The notes: generated from the sequence alone by a model not told the origin. A DNA stretch of 64,000 bases from Paenibacillus cremeus (GCF_007786445.1 NZ_VNJI01000014.1:62001-126000); one strand, 5' to 3'. Shown: positions 43,001-52,119, counted from the stretch's first letter. Numbers and translations are program-made.

Positions 43001-45973
43001 GGAACCACCGATTTCTCGATTTCTACAAAGTTAAAGTTCGATGCTTCAGCAAGCTTTGAATGGGCTGGCTTAATCGTTTATCAAGATGACAGCAACTTGA
43101 TCTCCTTGGGACGCCAAGCCAACGGCAGTCCGGCTGCCAAACAAATCCGATTCTCGCAAGTCAAGACCGGAACACAAACGGATAAAAACTATACCGATCC
43201 GGTGGCTCCGGGAGATATCTATTTAAGAATTGATAAGACGGGAACGACATACAAGGGCTATTATAGTGCGGACGGTACTAACTGGACTCAAGTTACGGAT
43301 ACCTTCACGCTGACGTTGACGAACCCTAAGATCGGGATTTTTGACCGGAAGCTGAATACGAGTATTCCTGTCAAAACAGCGGAATATACGGACTTTAAAC
43401 TCGGCGGAACGGTGATTCCGTACTGGGCTCCTGTTAGCTCTGTAAGTTTGGCGGGAGCTGGCGGTGCGTCGGCGATTACTACGGATAACGGCACATTGCA
43501 AATGTCCGCGCAGGTTCTGCCTGCGAATGCGAGTTCGAATGCAGTCCTTTGGTCTGTGTTTAACGCAGACAACAGCCCTACCGACAAGGCAACGATCAGC
43601 TCGAGCGGGGTATTAACCGCGGTCAAGAACGGGCCAGTGAAGGTTGTGGCTACGGCTTACGACGGCTCAGGTGCAGTCGCAAGCACGATCATCACCATCT
43701 CGGGGCAAGTGCTTACTCCACCGACCATTGGCGTTCTGTCTTCGGGAGATGGACAGGTCACTCTCGGATGGAGCCCAATGAACGGGGCGGTTACGTATTC
43801 CGTGTATCAGAAAACGGCAAACGGTACGTATGCTGATGCTCTGACCACCGTAAGCGGCAATGTATACGGCTACACCGCGACGGGCTTAACGAACGGGATA
43901 ACTTATTCTTATGTGGTAACTGCGCAGTACCCTGGCAAAGTGAGCGATGCTTCCAATGAAGTCAGCGCCACTCCGCAAGTAGCGGCACCAGGAGCACCGT
44001 CGCTGCAAACGGCTGTAGCAGGCAATGGCCACGTCAGCCTCGGCTGGAGCCAGGTAGCAGGCGCAACGGACTACCAAGTGTACAGCAGCACGGCAACCGG
44101 AGTGTACAGCAGCACGTCACTGGCGACAGTAAGCGGCGCGGTGTACAGCTACGATGCGATCAATCTGACCAATGGCACGACCTATTACTTTGTCATCAAG
44201 GCAGTAAATCCAGGTGGACTCAGCGCAGCGTCCAATGAGCTTAACGCGACGCCGCAAGTTCCGGCGCCAGGAGCACCATCGCTGCAAACAGCGGTAGCAG
44301 GCAATGGCCACGTCAGCCTCGGCTGGAGCCAGGTAGCAGGCGCAACGGGCTACCAAGTGTACAGCAGCACGGCAACCGGAGTGTACAGCAGCACGCCACT
44401 GGCGACAGTAAGCGGCGCGGTGTACAGCTACGATGCGATCAATCTGACCAATGGCACGACCTATTACTTTGTCATCAAGGCAATAAATCCAGGTGGACTC
44501 AGCGCAGCGTCCAATGAGCTTAGCGCGACGCCGCAAGTTCCGGCGCCAGGAGCACCGTCGCTGCAAACAGCGGTAGCAGGCAGCGGCCACGTCAGCCTTG
44601 GCTGGAGCCAGGTAGCAGGCGCAACGGGCTACCAAGTGTACAGCAGCACGGCAACCGGAGTGTACAGCAGCACGCCACTGGCGACAGTAAACGGCGCGGT
44701 GTACAGCTACGATGCGATCAATCTGACCAATGGCACGACCTATTACTTTGTCGTCAAGGCAGTAAATCCAGGTGGACTCAGCGCAGCGTCCAATGAGCTT
44801 AGCGCAACGCCACTGGCACCGGCGACTTCCAGCAGTGGAGGCTCCAGCTCTTCGAGCCAGCCATCCACGGTGAACAATGGAACGGTCACGGCTACAGCCG
44901 ATCAATTAACGAACGGCCAAAACGGCAAAGCAACGATCTCGGTTCCAGCTAACACTTCGGAGATCAAGCTTCCGGGGAATGCGTCCGAGTTGGTTAAATC
45001 GAACCGCTTGGAGATCAAGACCGATGCCTTAACCATTACAATTCCATCCGATGTGTTAAAGCAAGTAACAGGCAAGCTTTCCGCGGATGATGTGAAGAAC
45101 AGCACGATCTCGCTGAAGGTTGACCGGATCACCGAAGCCGATGCGAAGAAGTTAATCAGTAAACCAGATACTAAACTGGCAGGCGACGTGTACGAATTCC
45201 ATCTGTCCATTCAGACTGCGGATGGAAAAACGACCGAGCTTACGAAATTTGATAAGCCTATGATCATTGAACTGAAGCTTGCAGCTTCCATGAATCCGAA
45301 ATTGGCAGGTATCTATTACATTGCAAATGATGGAACATTGGAGTATGTCGGCGGTAAAGTGAAAAATGATGTTATTACCGCTGAAATCAGCCATTTTAGC
45401 AAATACGCAGTACTTGAAGTGACGAAGACCTTCACAGATGTGCCGTCCGGCCACTGGGCTTCCAATGTGATCCGTGAGCTTGCAGCGAAGCAATTCGTAG
45501 ATGGAACGAGCGCGACGACCTTTGAGCCTGAGCGCAGCGTAACGCGTGCCGAATTTACGGTGCTGCTTGCAAGAGCATTGAAGCTGACGGACAAAGGCGA
45601 AACAGCCTTTACCGACGTGAAGTCCGGCGACTGGTATGCCGATGCGGTATCCGCCGCAGTGAAGGCCGGCGTTCTGCAAGGCAAGCAGGCGGGATTGTTC
45701 GATCCGAATGCATCGATTACCCGCGAGGAAATGGTGACCATGCTGCTCCGAGCTTACAAGTACAAGAAGGGCAAGGTCGCGAGCCAAGGCACCCATGCTT
45801 TCGCAGATGAAGCTCAAATGTCTCCATGGGCGACAGAGTTTGTGCAAACCGCGGCGGCGCTGCATCTGATTCAAGGACGTACAGCGGACAAGTTCGATCC
45901 GCAAGGCATCTCCACACGTGCCGAGGCCGTTCAAGTTCTCTATAATCTCTTAGCCGCTATTCAGGCACTTTAA
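40034..45973 (+). CDS. Giant SLH-anchored beta-helix protein (putative beta-glucan-active exoenzyme)
   Basis: About 1979 residues from TTG 40034 (behind TGGGGGTGT). Order: signal peptide (1-27, cleavage after SLAA); Fn3 (about 32-112); a right-handed beta-helix region (about 118-700) of a family often labelled adenylyl cyclase in databases but with the look of a GH55-like glycan enzyme; Ig-like/BIG2 modules (about 745-830 and 840-925); a concanavalin-like domain (about 943-1130); a further BIG2 (about 1133-1220); four Fn3 modules (about 1229-1598), the last three nearly identical; a Ser/Gly linker; a mixed domain (about 1615-1790); three SLH domains (about 1799-1979, FTDVPSGHWAS). The SLH domains hold it on the cell wall. 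Enzyme activity is inferred from the neighbouring GH16. Confidence 0.8.
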   Translation: MLKRSLSAILAITILISLFNVAAGVSLAAAPSQPGVTTTTANSVSLSWPAVSGADSYNVYRSLSSSGPFLKANTSAIASNSYADTSLSSNTRYYYKVAAVSGGTESALSTDASGLTQPDFGPNVYVFDPSTPAADIQSISTSVFTKQETNQFGSDRYAMLFKPGTYSANIRMGFYTQVSGLGQLPDDVTINGGITVDADWAGSHNATQNFWRSVENLAVAPSSGDMKFAVSQAAPMRRLHVKGGLTLHDQGGWASGGFLADTLVDGTVTSGSQQQWFSRNSKWGTWNGAVWNTTIVGSVNAPVENWPTTAFTVVNSTPVIREKPFLTFDTAANQYNVFVPNTASNTNGTSWAGGPAAGTSIPIENFFIANPATTAAAINAALAQGKHLLLTPGVYHLTDTIRVTRPDTVVLGLGLATLHSDNGIVALSVDDVDGVKIAGLLFEAGSVSSPVLLQVGPKGSSANHAGNPSSLHDLFFRVGGDALAKADVCIEINSSNVIGDHFWVWRADHGTGAAWNSNLTTNGMIVNGNDVTMYGLFVEHFHQYQTVWNGERGKMFFYQTEIPYDVPNQNSWMSSNGTVNGYASYKVADSVTSHEAYGLGLYSFFRDADVKLDHAIEIPDTPGVKIHNATTVYLSGFGEITHIANNTGTPVKKGTMRTTMGDYVPRVTAGFTPVNAATITGRAPLLPAYAVQNFTDSSTKQALVSWDSIDPSQYATPGSFTVQGSVQAALGALNTPVKAQANVTVNPAKAVPVTGITLTSEGNATAITAKGGTLQMNAVVAPSNATDASVAWTVVNPDGTATNKATISSGGLLSAVQDMNDSMVKVIATANDGTGASASQLIAISGQILKVTSITVTGQNSVTAITYKNGTLQMLADVQPLNANDRSLTWSVVNGTGTASIDATTGMLKALTDGTVSVVATAKDGSGVTGKQTITISGQALVLGNGWSWVRENRDNWAITPANPNVMRLTTIEGSWGGSKPSNILLRDPGTTDFSISTKLKFDASASFEWAGLIVYQDDSNLISLGRQANGSPAAKQIRFSQVKTGTQTDKNYTDPVAPGDIYLRIDKTGTTYKGYYSADGTNWTQVTDTFTLTLTNPKIGIFDRKLNTSIPVKTAEYTDFKLGGTVIPYWAPVSSVSLAGAGGASAITTDNGTLQMSAQVLPANASSNAVLWSVFNADNSPTDKATISSSGVLTAVKNGPVKVVATAYDGSGAVASTIITISGQVLTPPTIGVLSSGDGQVTLGWSPMNGAVTYSVYQKTANGTYADALTTVSGNVYGYTATGLTNGITYSYVVTAQYPGKVSDASNEVSATPQVAAPGAPSLQTAVAGNGHVSLGWSQVAGATDYQVYSSTATGVYSSTSLATVSGAVYSYDAINLTNGTTYYFVIKAVNPGGLSAASNELNATPQVPAPGAPSLQTAVAGNGHVSLGWSQVAGATGYQVYSSTATGVYSSTPLATVSGAVYSYDAINLTNGTTYYFVIKAINPGGLSAASNELSATPQVPAPGAPSLQTAVAGSGHVSLGWSQVAGATGYQVYSSTATGVYSSTPLATVNGAVYSYDAINLTNGTTYYFVVKAVNPGGLSAASNELSATPLAPATSSSGGSSSSSQPSTVNNGTVTATADQLTNGQNGKATISVPANTSEIKLPGNASELVKSNRLEIKTDALTITIPSDVLKQVTGKLSADDVKNSTISLKVDRITEADAKKLISKPDTKLAGDVYEFHLSIQTADGKTTELTKFDKPMIIELKLAASMNPKLAGIYYIANDGTLEYVGGKVKNDVITAEISHFSKYAVLEVTKTFTDVPSGHWASNVIRELAAKQFVDGTSATTFEPERSVTRAEFTVLLARALKLTDKGETAFTDVKSGDWYADAVSAAVKAGVLQGKQAGLFDPNASITREEMVTMLLRAYKYKKGKVASQGTHAFADEAQMSPWATEFVQTAAALHLIQGRTADKFDPQGISTRAEAVQVLYNLLAAIQAL
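43991..44827 (+). repeat. Three tandem 279-bp Fn3-coding repeats
   Basis: The word GGAGCACC starts copies at 43991, 44270 and 44549: period exactly 279 bp (93 codons). The copies differ at only a few bases, most of them silent or conservative, whereas the upstream Fn3 (43720-43985) is clearly diverged. Signs of recent duplication or gene conversion. Confidence 0.93.
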
Positions 45974-45985
45974 GATCATCCAACA

Positions 45986-46042
45986 GGGGCAGTTCATCTT
46001 GGTAAAATCAATCCTTTACTAAGTGAGCTGCTCCTCTTTTTT
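45986..46042 (+). terminator. Terminator after the giant gene
   Basis: GGGGCAGTTCA pairs with TGAGCTGCTCC (with G-T pairs), large loop, then TCTTTTTTA. Confidence 0.7.
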
Positions 46043-46100
46043 ATGTCATAAATGGATGAGGGGAGGTGAGGCCGAAGGAGCTTATTATTTTTTTGGGATT

Positions 46101-46116
46101 TTGTAAACGGTTACAA
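46101..46116 (+). promoter_or_regulatory. Perfect cre box upstream of the GH16 gene
   Basis: TTGTAAACGGTTACAA matches all 15 positions of WTGNAANCGNWNNCW and is nearly palindromic. It lies 27 bp upstream of the chosen start, so CcpA bound there would block transcription. Confidence 0.8.
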
Positions 46117-46142
46117 CTTAAAATTGAGAAGGGATGAAACGG

Positions 46143-48671
46143 ATGATTAAAAAAATCAGCTTATGGATGTTTCTAGTACTTTCCCTGTTTGCAGCAAGCA
46201 GCTTCGTATCCTCACAGCAAGCCCATGCAGCACCCACAGACACTTGGGTACCGGTTTGGAGTGATGAGTTTGACGGCACAAGCGGGGCTGCTCCGGATAC
46301 GACGAAGTGGAGCTACGATATTGGCACGGGAGCCAATAATGACGGGTGGGGCAATCAAGAGAAAGAATATTATACCGATCGGACCGCGAATTGCTTCTTG
46401 GACGGGAACGGCAAGCTTATTTTAAAAGCGCTTCAAGAAACCTATGGCTCAGGCTCACAGCAGCGCAATTATACGTCCTGCCGGATGGTCACGAAGTCTA
46501 AGGGAGACTGGAAATACGGAAGGGTCGAAGTGATGGCGAAGCTTCCAACTGGCGGCCTAGGAATCTGGCCGGCCATCTGGATGCTGCCGTCCGACAAGGT
46601 GTATGGCAATTGGCCGCGGAGCGGGGAAATTGACATGATGGAAATGGTCGGGGCGGAGCCGCTCAAGGTTTATGGAACGATCCATTACGGCAACCCGTGG
46701 CTACACACCGGAGGGGATTACACCTTACCGAATAACGGATTCCATGAGTATGCGGTAGAGTGGGACGAAGAAGAAATTCGCTGGTACGTCGATGACGTCC
46801 TATTTTCCACGAAGAAAGTGGATGATTGGTACAGCTCCAATAGCCCCAAGCCGGGTCCGTTCGACCAGCGCTTTCACCTTCTGTTGAATCTGGCGGTAGG
46901 CGGCACTTGGCCGGGGACACCGGATGCATCCACGGTTTTCCCGCAGCAGATGGAAGTGGATTATGTGCGTGTTTACGAAAGACCTGGCACATGGACGAAG
47001 CCCTTGCCGGGAAAAATTGAAGCGGAGAGCTACGCAAGTATGAGCGGCGTCAGCGTAGAAGCCACAACAGATACGGGGAATGGTAAAAATGTCGCAAGCA
47101 TTCAGACGAGTGATACGTTAACCTACAATGCAGCAGTAAAAACGACGGGCAGCTACACAATGGAATATCGCGTTGCGAATGGCGGGACTTCCAATGCCAG
47201 CTTCAATCTGCTAGTGGACGGCGTACAGCAAGGAACCACAGTAACCGTGCCTCCGACGGGCGGGAACCAGCAATGGACAACCTTGACGCAAGCCGTCACC
47301 TTGAATGCGGGCAACCATACGCTGCAAGTCAGCGGAGCTTCAGGGGACTTCCGGCTAAACTGGCTTCAAGCAGTGAAGTTGAACACGGTGATCGCGGAGG
47401 ATTTTGAAAACTGGGATAACAACGCCTTGTTCGGCAGTTCGACCAGCGGTAGCTCGACCATTACGCTATCCAAGGACACGGCTAGCAAAACCCAAGGCAA
47501 TTACGCTTTGAAAGTGGATTATAATCAAGCGTCAGGCGGGGCTCTGGAGTGGTACAGTAAGTTCTACCAGAACTGGTCGTATCACATGGGGATGAAGCTG
47601 GATGTCTTGGGTCAGAGCAGCGGACGTACCGTACGAGTGGAGCTGGAGGATGCGGAAGGCGAGCGGTACGATTATGATTTCGTCGATAATTTTACGGGAT
47701 GGAACAGCGTCGTCATGCCGTTCTCGAGCTTTGTTCGCGCGTCGACGCAGCCAAGCGGGGCACCGAATGACGGCCTGGATCGCAAAGACTTGAATGGTGT
47801 CCACATCCAGATGCTGACGGCAGGAGCGGGGACGCTGTATTTTGACAACCTGATTGTGTACTCCGGTTCTCCAACCTCGACGCCGGAGCCGAAAGCGGTG
47901 CCTCCGGTCATTACAAGCGCCATTCCGGGTGTGGTTGAGGCCGAGAGCTATGGCGCAATGAGCGGAGTGAAGAAAGAGGACACACAGGACGTCGGTGGCG
48001 GGCAAAATATCGGCTACATCAATACCGGCGACTGGCTCGATTATAACGTGAACGTGGCGCAGACCGGCGCCTATAAGGTAGAGTACCGGGTGGCCTCGGC
48101 GAACGGCAGCAGCGGCTTTGAGCTGCGAAGCGGGAGCGCGGTACTGGATTCGCACGGGGTGAGCCCTACCGGAGGCTCGCAGGTGTGGCAGACGATGACC
48201 GACTATATTTCGCTGAGTGCCGGCTCCCAGGTCATTCGATTGTACGCAGTAGGAAGCTCCTTCAACATCAATTGGATTCAATTCACCAAAGTCGATCCGA
48301 TCAAAATCGAAGCGGAAGCGTATACGACCATGAACGGCGTACAAACCCAGACGACGACCGACACCGGCGGAGGGCTGAATGTGGCCTACATCGATCCCGG
48401 TGATTGGATGGACTACACGGTGACGCTGCCAAGAACGGCAACCTACAAGGTCGAATACCGTGTCGCAAGCGCGAATACGACGGGGGCGTTCCAGCTCATG
48501 GAAGGGTCAACGGTGCTCGATTCACAAAGCGTTCCCAACACAGGGGGTACGCAGAAATGGATTACCCAATCGTCCGGCAGCATCCAGCTAACCGCGGGCA
48601 CACATACGTTCCGGATTTATTCGAACGGCAATCATTATAACCTCAACTGGTTCCAGCTTCTAGAGCAGTAA
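46143..48671 (+). CDS. Secreted GH16 beta-1,3-glucanase (laminarinase) with multiple CBMs
   Basis: An 842-residue secreted enzyme. ATG 46143 is chosen over 46134 because GAGAAGGG is then 9 bases away. Signal peptide 1-30 (cleavage after AHA). GH16 catalytic domain about 35-285 with the motif EIDMMEM: Glu162 nucleophile, Asp164, Glu167 acid/base; the extra Met (bulge) form is typical of laminarinases. A CBM6 follows (about 290-420, IEAESYASMSGV), a CBM of another beta-sandwich type (about 420-575, FDNLIVYSG), then two more CBM6 (about 590-715 and 720-842, each with the EAExY.xM.GV opening). It should cut beta-1,3- or mixed-linkage glucan outside the cell. Confidence 0.93.
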   Translation: MIKKISLWMFLVLSLFAASSFVSSQQAHAAPTDTWVPVWSDEFDGTSGAAPDTTKWSYDIGTGANNDGWGNQEKEYYTDRTANCFLDGNGKLILKALQETYGSGSQQRNYTSCRMVTKSKGDWKYGRVEVMAKLPTGGLGIWPAIWMLPSDKVYGNWPRSGEIDMMEMVGAEPLKVYGTIHYGNPWLHTGGDYTLPNNGFHEYAVEWDEEEIRWYVDDVLFSTKKVDDWYSSNSPKPGPFDQRFHLLLNLAVGGTWPGTPDASTVFPQQMEVDYVRVYERPGTWTKPLPGKIEAESYASMSGVSVEATTDTGNGKNVASIQTSDTLTYNAAVKTTGSYTMEYRVANGGTSNASFNLLVDGVQQGTTVTVPPTGGNQQWTTLTQAVTLNAGNHTLQVSGASGDFRLNWLQAVKLNTVIAEDFENWDNNALFGSSTSGSSTITLSKDTASKTQGNYALKVDYNQASGGALEWYSKFYQNWSYHMGMKLDVLGQSSGRTVRVELEDAEGERYDYDFVDNFTGWNSVVMPFSSFVRASTQPSGAPNDGLDRKDLNGVHIQMLTAGAGTLYFDNLIVYSGSPTSTPEPKAVPPVITSAIPGVVEAESYGAMSGVKKEDTQDVGGGQNIGYINTGDWLDYNVNVAQTGAYKVEYRVASANGSSGFELRSGSAVLDSHGVSPTGGSQVWQTMTDYISLSAGSQVIRLYAVGSSFNINWIQFTKVDPIKIEAEAYTTMNGVQTQTTTDTGGGLNVAYIDPGDWMDYTVTLPRTATYKVEYRVASANTTGAFQLMEGSTVLDSQSVPNTGGTQKWITQSSGSIQLTAGTHTFRIYSNGNHYNLNWFQLLEQ

Positions 48672-48684
48672 CAATCCCATGCCC

Positions 48685-48723
48685 AAGCCATAATGCGAGC
48701 AATCCTCGTATTATGGCTTTTTA
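48685..48723 (+). terminator. Terminator of the GH16 gene
   Basis: AAGCCATAAT/ATTATGGCTT with inner CGAG/CTCG, then TTTTTA. Confidence 0.9.
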
Positions 48724-48775
48724 CTATGGTCAAATATTTTCGAGAATGGTCAAATCTGTTGCTTTTTTTGGGTGC

Positions 48776-48790
48776 TTTAAAACGGTTAAA
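48776..48790 (+). promoter_or_regulatory. Degenerate cre/LacI-type operator before the glucan importer
   Basis: TTTAAAACGGTTAAA fits 13 of 15 cre positions and has the CG-centred LacI-family form. 43 bp upstream of the first permease start. Confidence 0.45.
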
Positions 48791-48833
48791 TAGGAATAGC
48801 AGAAAATAAGATTGCGCAAAGAGGTGTTCGCTT

Positions 48834-49790
48834 TTGAAGGTGGCAGAGAATTTAAGGGTACAACCCGTGCCGAGAATGGAAAAGGGACGCACTGCGTCGC
48901 TTCGTAAAATTAAGGGAGAGAAGAAGGAGAACCTGGCAGGCTACATCTTGGTGGCGCCGATGTTCGTGGGTTTGACGATTTTCACCATCATCCCTTCACT
49001 GCTGTCGCTCATGCTCAGCTTTACGAATTGGAGCTTTATTGCCGGCGTGGACAAAATCAAGTTCAACGGTCTTGCGAATTATGGCCAGCTGTTTGATGAT
49101 CAGGTGTTTTTGACCTCATTCAAAAATAATCTGCTCCTTCTGTTGGTCGTGCCGGTCCAGCTGATTCTGGCCCTAATGCTTGCCGTTGTCATTGATAAGT
49201 ATGTGTATCTCAAGAACTTGTTTAAGGTGATCTTTTTCATGCCCTATATTTCCAGCGTGGTGGCGGTGGCGATCGTATTTCAGCTGCTGTTCCATCCGTC
49301 GTACGGCCCTATTAATCAGGCGCTCCAATCGCTTGGCGTCACCAATCCCCCGAAGTGGCTGGGCGATATCCATTTTGCACTGCCCTCCGTTATGCTCATC
49401 ATGATCTGGATCGGCATCGGCTTCTGCTTGATCGTATATATGGCTGCACTGCAGGCGATCCCTCGTGAGCTGTACGAATCGGCCGATATCGATGGGGCGG
49501 GCTCCTGGACGAGATTTCGAAAAATCACGATCCCTTTGGTATCTCCGACCACGTTCTTCCTGCTGGTTACAGGACTCATCAGCTCCTTTAAATCGTTTGA
49601 TATTATTAAGGTGCTGACGAACGGCGGTCCATCGTATTCGACTTCGGTTATTACTTACTATTTGTACACAACGGCCTTTGAAAATTTGAAAACCGGCTAT
49701 GCCTCGTCGATGGCGTGGATCCTGTTCGGCTGCGTCTTGATGATCACGCTGGTACAATTGTACGGACAGAAGAAATGGGTTAATTACTAG
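48834..49790 (+). CDS. Sugar ABC importer permease, CUT1 MalF/UgpA-like
   Basis: A 318-residue permease starting at TTG 48834 behind AAGAGGTG. Six predicted helices, EAA loop ESADIDGAGSWTRFRKITIP, and the FKSFDIIKVLTNGGPSYST segment typical of CUT1 permeases. First gene of an importer set (permease, permease, binding protein) placed after the GH16 gene, so the cargo is probably laminari-oligosaccharides. Confidence 0.9.
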   Translation: MKVAENLRVQPVPRMEKGRTASLRKIKGEKKENLAGYILVAPMFVGLTIFTIIPSLLSLMLSFTNWSFIAGVDKIKFNGLANYGQLFDDQVFLTSFKNNLLLLLVVPVQLILALMLAVVIDKYVYLKNLFKVIFFMPYISSVVAVAIVFQLLFHPSYGPINQALQSLGVTNPPKWLGDIHFALPSVMLIMIWIGIGFCLIVYMAALQAIPRELYESADIDGAGSWTRFRKITIPLVSPTTFFLLVTGLISSFKSFDIIKVLTNGGPSYSTSVITYYLYTTAFENLKTGYASSMAWILFGCVLMITLVQLYGQKKWVNY

Positions 49791-49805
49791 GTTGGAGGAA
49801 GATTC

Positions 49806-50639
49806 ATGCTAACAAAGGGAACGATAAGGCGGGCAGCAGCCACCGTCCTAATGCTAATAGTGGGCATTGCGTTTTTGCTGCCCTTCTTTTGGATGGTATC
49901 GGCGTCCATGAAGCCGGAGATTGACGTGTTCAAGTACCCGATCGAATGGATCCCCAAGCATTGGCAGGCCTATCAAAATTATTACGATGTGTGGTTTGGC
50001 GAGCATCCTTTTGAGTTATATTATTGGAACTCGATTAAGGTCAGCGTTCTGACGACACTGGTCTCGCTGGTGGTGTCCAGCATGGCTTCGTACGCCTTCT
50101 CCCATGTGGAGTTTCGGGGAAAAAATGCGCTGTTCATGGTCGTGCTGATGACGTTTATGATCCCCAGCTCCTCCATCATGGTTCCGCAGTTTATGATTTT
50201 TAAATGGTTGAATTTGTTCGATACACATCTAGGGCTCATTCTGATCGGCTCCTTCAGCGCGTTAGGCACCTTCATGCTGAGGCAGTTTTTTCTCGGTATT
50301 CATAAGGAATATATGGAGGCGGCGCGTTTGGACGGTGCGGGACAATTCACGATGTTCACCAGCATCGCACTGCCGCTCATTAGACCGGCGCTGGCGACCT
50401 ACGCGATTTTGCGGTTTATCTGGACGTGGAACGACTATGCGAATCCGCTGATTTTTCTACGGAGCGACGAGCTGGTCACGGTTCAGATCGGCATTCAGAA
50501 GTTCGCTTCGCAGAGCGGAGCTTACTTCTCCTTGATTATGGCGGGCACCGTTTCGGCGATCATCCCGCTGCTGATTATTTTTATTGTGGGGCAAAAACAG
50601 GTCATCGAGGGCATTGCGCTCGGAGGGGTGAAAGGGTGA
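49806..50639 (+). CDS. Sugar ABC importer permease, CUT1 MalG/UgpE-like
   Basis: A 277-residue permease with six helices, LPFFWMVSASMKPE near the N terminus, EAA loop EAARLDGAGQFTMFTSIALP and C terminus EGIALGGVKG. ATG behind GGTTGGAGGAAGATTC, 15 bp after its partner. Confidence 0.92.
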   Translation: MLTKGTIRRAAATVLMLIVGIAFLLPFFWMVSASMKPEIDVFKYPIEWIPKHWQAYQNYYDVWFGEHPFELYYWNSIKVSVLTTLVSLVVSSMASYAFSHVEFRGKNALFMVVLMTFMIPSSSIMVPQFMIFKWLNLFDTHLGLILIGSFSALGTFMLRQFFLGIHKEYMEAARLDGAGQFTMFTSIALPLIRPALATYAILRFIWTWNDYANPLIFLRSDELVTVQIGIQKFASQSGAYFSLIMAGTVSAIIPLLIIFIVGQKQVIEGIALGGVKG

Positions 50640-50747
50640 AAAATTTTAAAAAGGGGTAAAAATACAAGCTTTGAAACAATTTATTAAGGTGATAAGGTAA
50701 TGATGTAACGCATTAACGTGTGTCCATTCGGGGAGGTCAAAACGATC

Positions 50748-52106
50748 ATGAAGAGAAAAGCAGGATCTGCAGTTGCATCATCTCTTGTCATTGCGGCATT
50801 GCTGACAGGATGTGCTAGTGGAGGTGGTGGAAGCTCCACAGGCCCAAGCAAAGGAACCGATTCCGCCGCAGGCGCCGGCTCCAGCGCTCCGGTAACGATT
50901 AAGTTCCTCAACTGGGAGAAAGCGTCGGTATACCAGCCGGCGATCGACGCCTTTGAGAAGAATTATCCGAATATCAAGGTCCAGTACATGCCATTGGTAG
51001 AGAATGATTCAAATGAAACGCAGAAAAAAATCGATATCATGTACGCGTCCGGTGAGAGCTTCGACGTCTTCTCATTGAACTCCACCCCCGACTTTAGCAA
51101 GCGGGCATCGAACGGCATGCTGGAGCCCTTAGATAGCTATTTAAGCAAAGAAAACGTGAAATACGAGGATGAATATAAAGCGGAGCAGATGAAGGTGAAC
51201 GGAAAACGCTACTCGCTGCCAGGCAAGTTCGGGCCGTGGCTCATCCTGCTGAATAAGACGCAGCTGGATGCCGCAGGACTAGCCGTACCGAAGAGCTGGA
51301 CATGGGACGAGTTCCGTGATTATGCGAAGAAGCTGACGAAAGGGGACGGTCCAAGCAAGCAATACGGAGCGTTTTTTTATACCTGGAAAGACTATTTCCT
51401 GCTCCGTCAGTACAGCTCGCAGAAAGATCAAGGCATCATGGCGGACGATGGCACGAAGCTGAACGCGGACAATCCATTGATGAAGTCGTCACTCGAGCTA
51501 CGCTATGCGATGGAGCATACAGATAAGAGCATCCGTCCTTATCAGGATGTCGTCTCTCAGAAGATTCCTTACCGTGATGAATATTTCCAGGGCAAAGCCA
51601 GCATGCTGCCAACTGGCCCTTGGATGATTTCGGAAGCGGGCGGAACAGACAAGCTGCCGGCGACCTTCGTCTCTGCCTTCGCTCCATGGCCGACGAACAA
51701 CAAAGGGGATGAGCCTTATTCGTTCGGCGGAGCCGACTCCTTGGTTATCTCCTCGAATTCGAAGCATAAGCAAGAAGCCTACCAATTCATCCGCTTCCTG
51801 TCGACAGAAGGGATGGGGCTGACGAAGCAGCTGTCCGCTTGGAAGAAGGCAGATCTGAACAAGGAATTGGATCAGATCGTTTCGGCTACGAAGACGCCGG
51901 ACAAAATCGACAAGGCCTCGCTGATCAACACGCTCAGCGTATCGAAGCTTCCGAATCCGCCGATCGCGGTTTCGTACTCGGCTGATTTGGAGAAAGGGTT
52001 TATTGCCGAATCGGAGAAGTATTTGCTCGGCAACGCTGATATCGACACGACGATGAAGAGCATTAAGGCCAATCTTCAAAAAATTATCGATACCAACAAG
52101 AAATAA
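50748..52106 (+). CDS. Sugar-binding lipoprotein of the glucan importer
   Basis: A 452-residue SBP family 1 lipoprotein. ATG 50748 follows GGGGAGGTC; signal peptide MKRKAGSAVASSLVIAALL with lipobox LTGC. A Gly/Ser linker precedes a binding fold (FLNWEKASVYQPAIDAFEKNYP). Partner of the two upstream permeases; 108 bp separate them. Confidence 0.9.
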   Translation: MKRKAGSAVASSLVIAALLTGCASGGGGSSTGPSKGTDSAAGAGSSAPVTIKFLNWEKASVYQPAIDAFEKNYPNIKVQYMPLVENDSNETQKKIDIMYASGESFDVFSLNSTPDFSKRASNGMLEPLDSYLSKENVKYEDEYKAEQMKVNGKRYSLPGKFGPWLILLNKTQLDAAGLAVPKSWTWDEFRDYAKKLTKGDGPSKQYGAFFYTWKDYFLLRQYSSQKDQGIMADDGTKLNADNPLMKSSLELRYAMEHTDKSIRPYQDVVSQKIPYRDEYFQGKASMLPTGPWMISEAGGTDKLPATFVSAFAPWPTNNKGDEPYSFGGADSLVISSNSKHKQEAYQFIRFLSTEGMGLTKQLSAWKKADLNKELDQIVSATKTPDKIDKASLINTLSVSKLPNPPIAVSYSADLEKGFIAESEKYLLGNADIDTTMKSIKANLQKIIDTNKK

Positions 52107-52119
52107 GTTGGGAAAAAGA

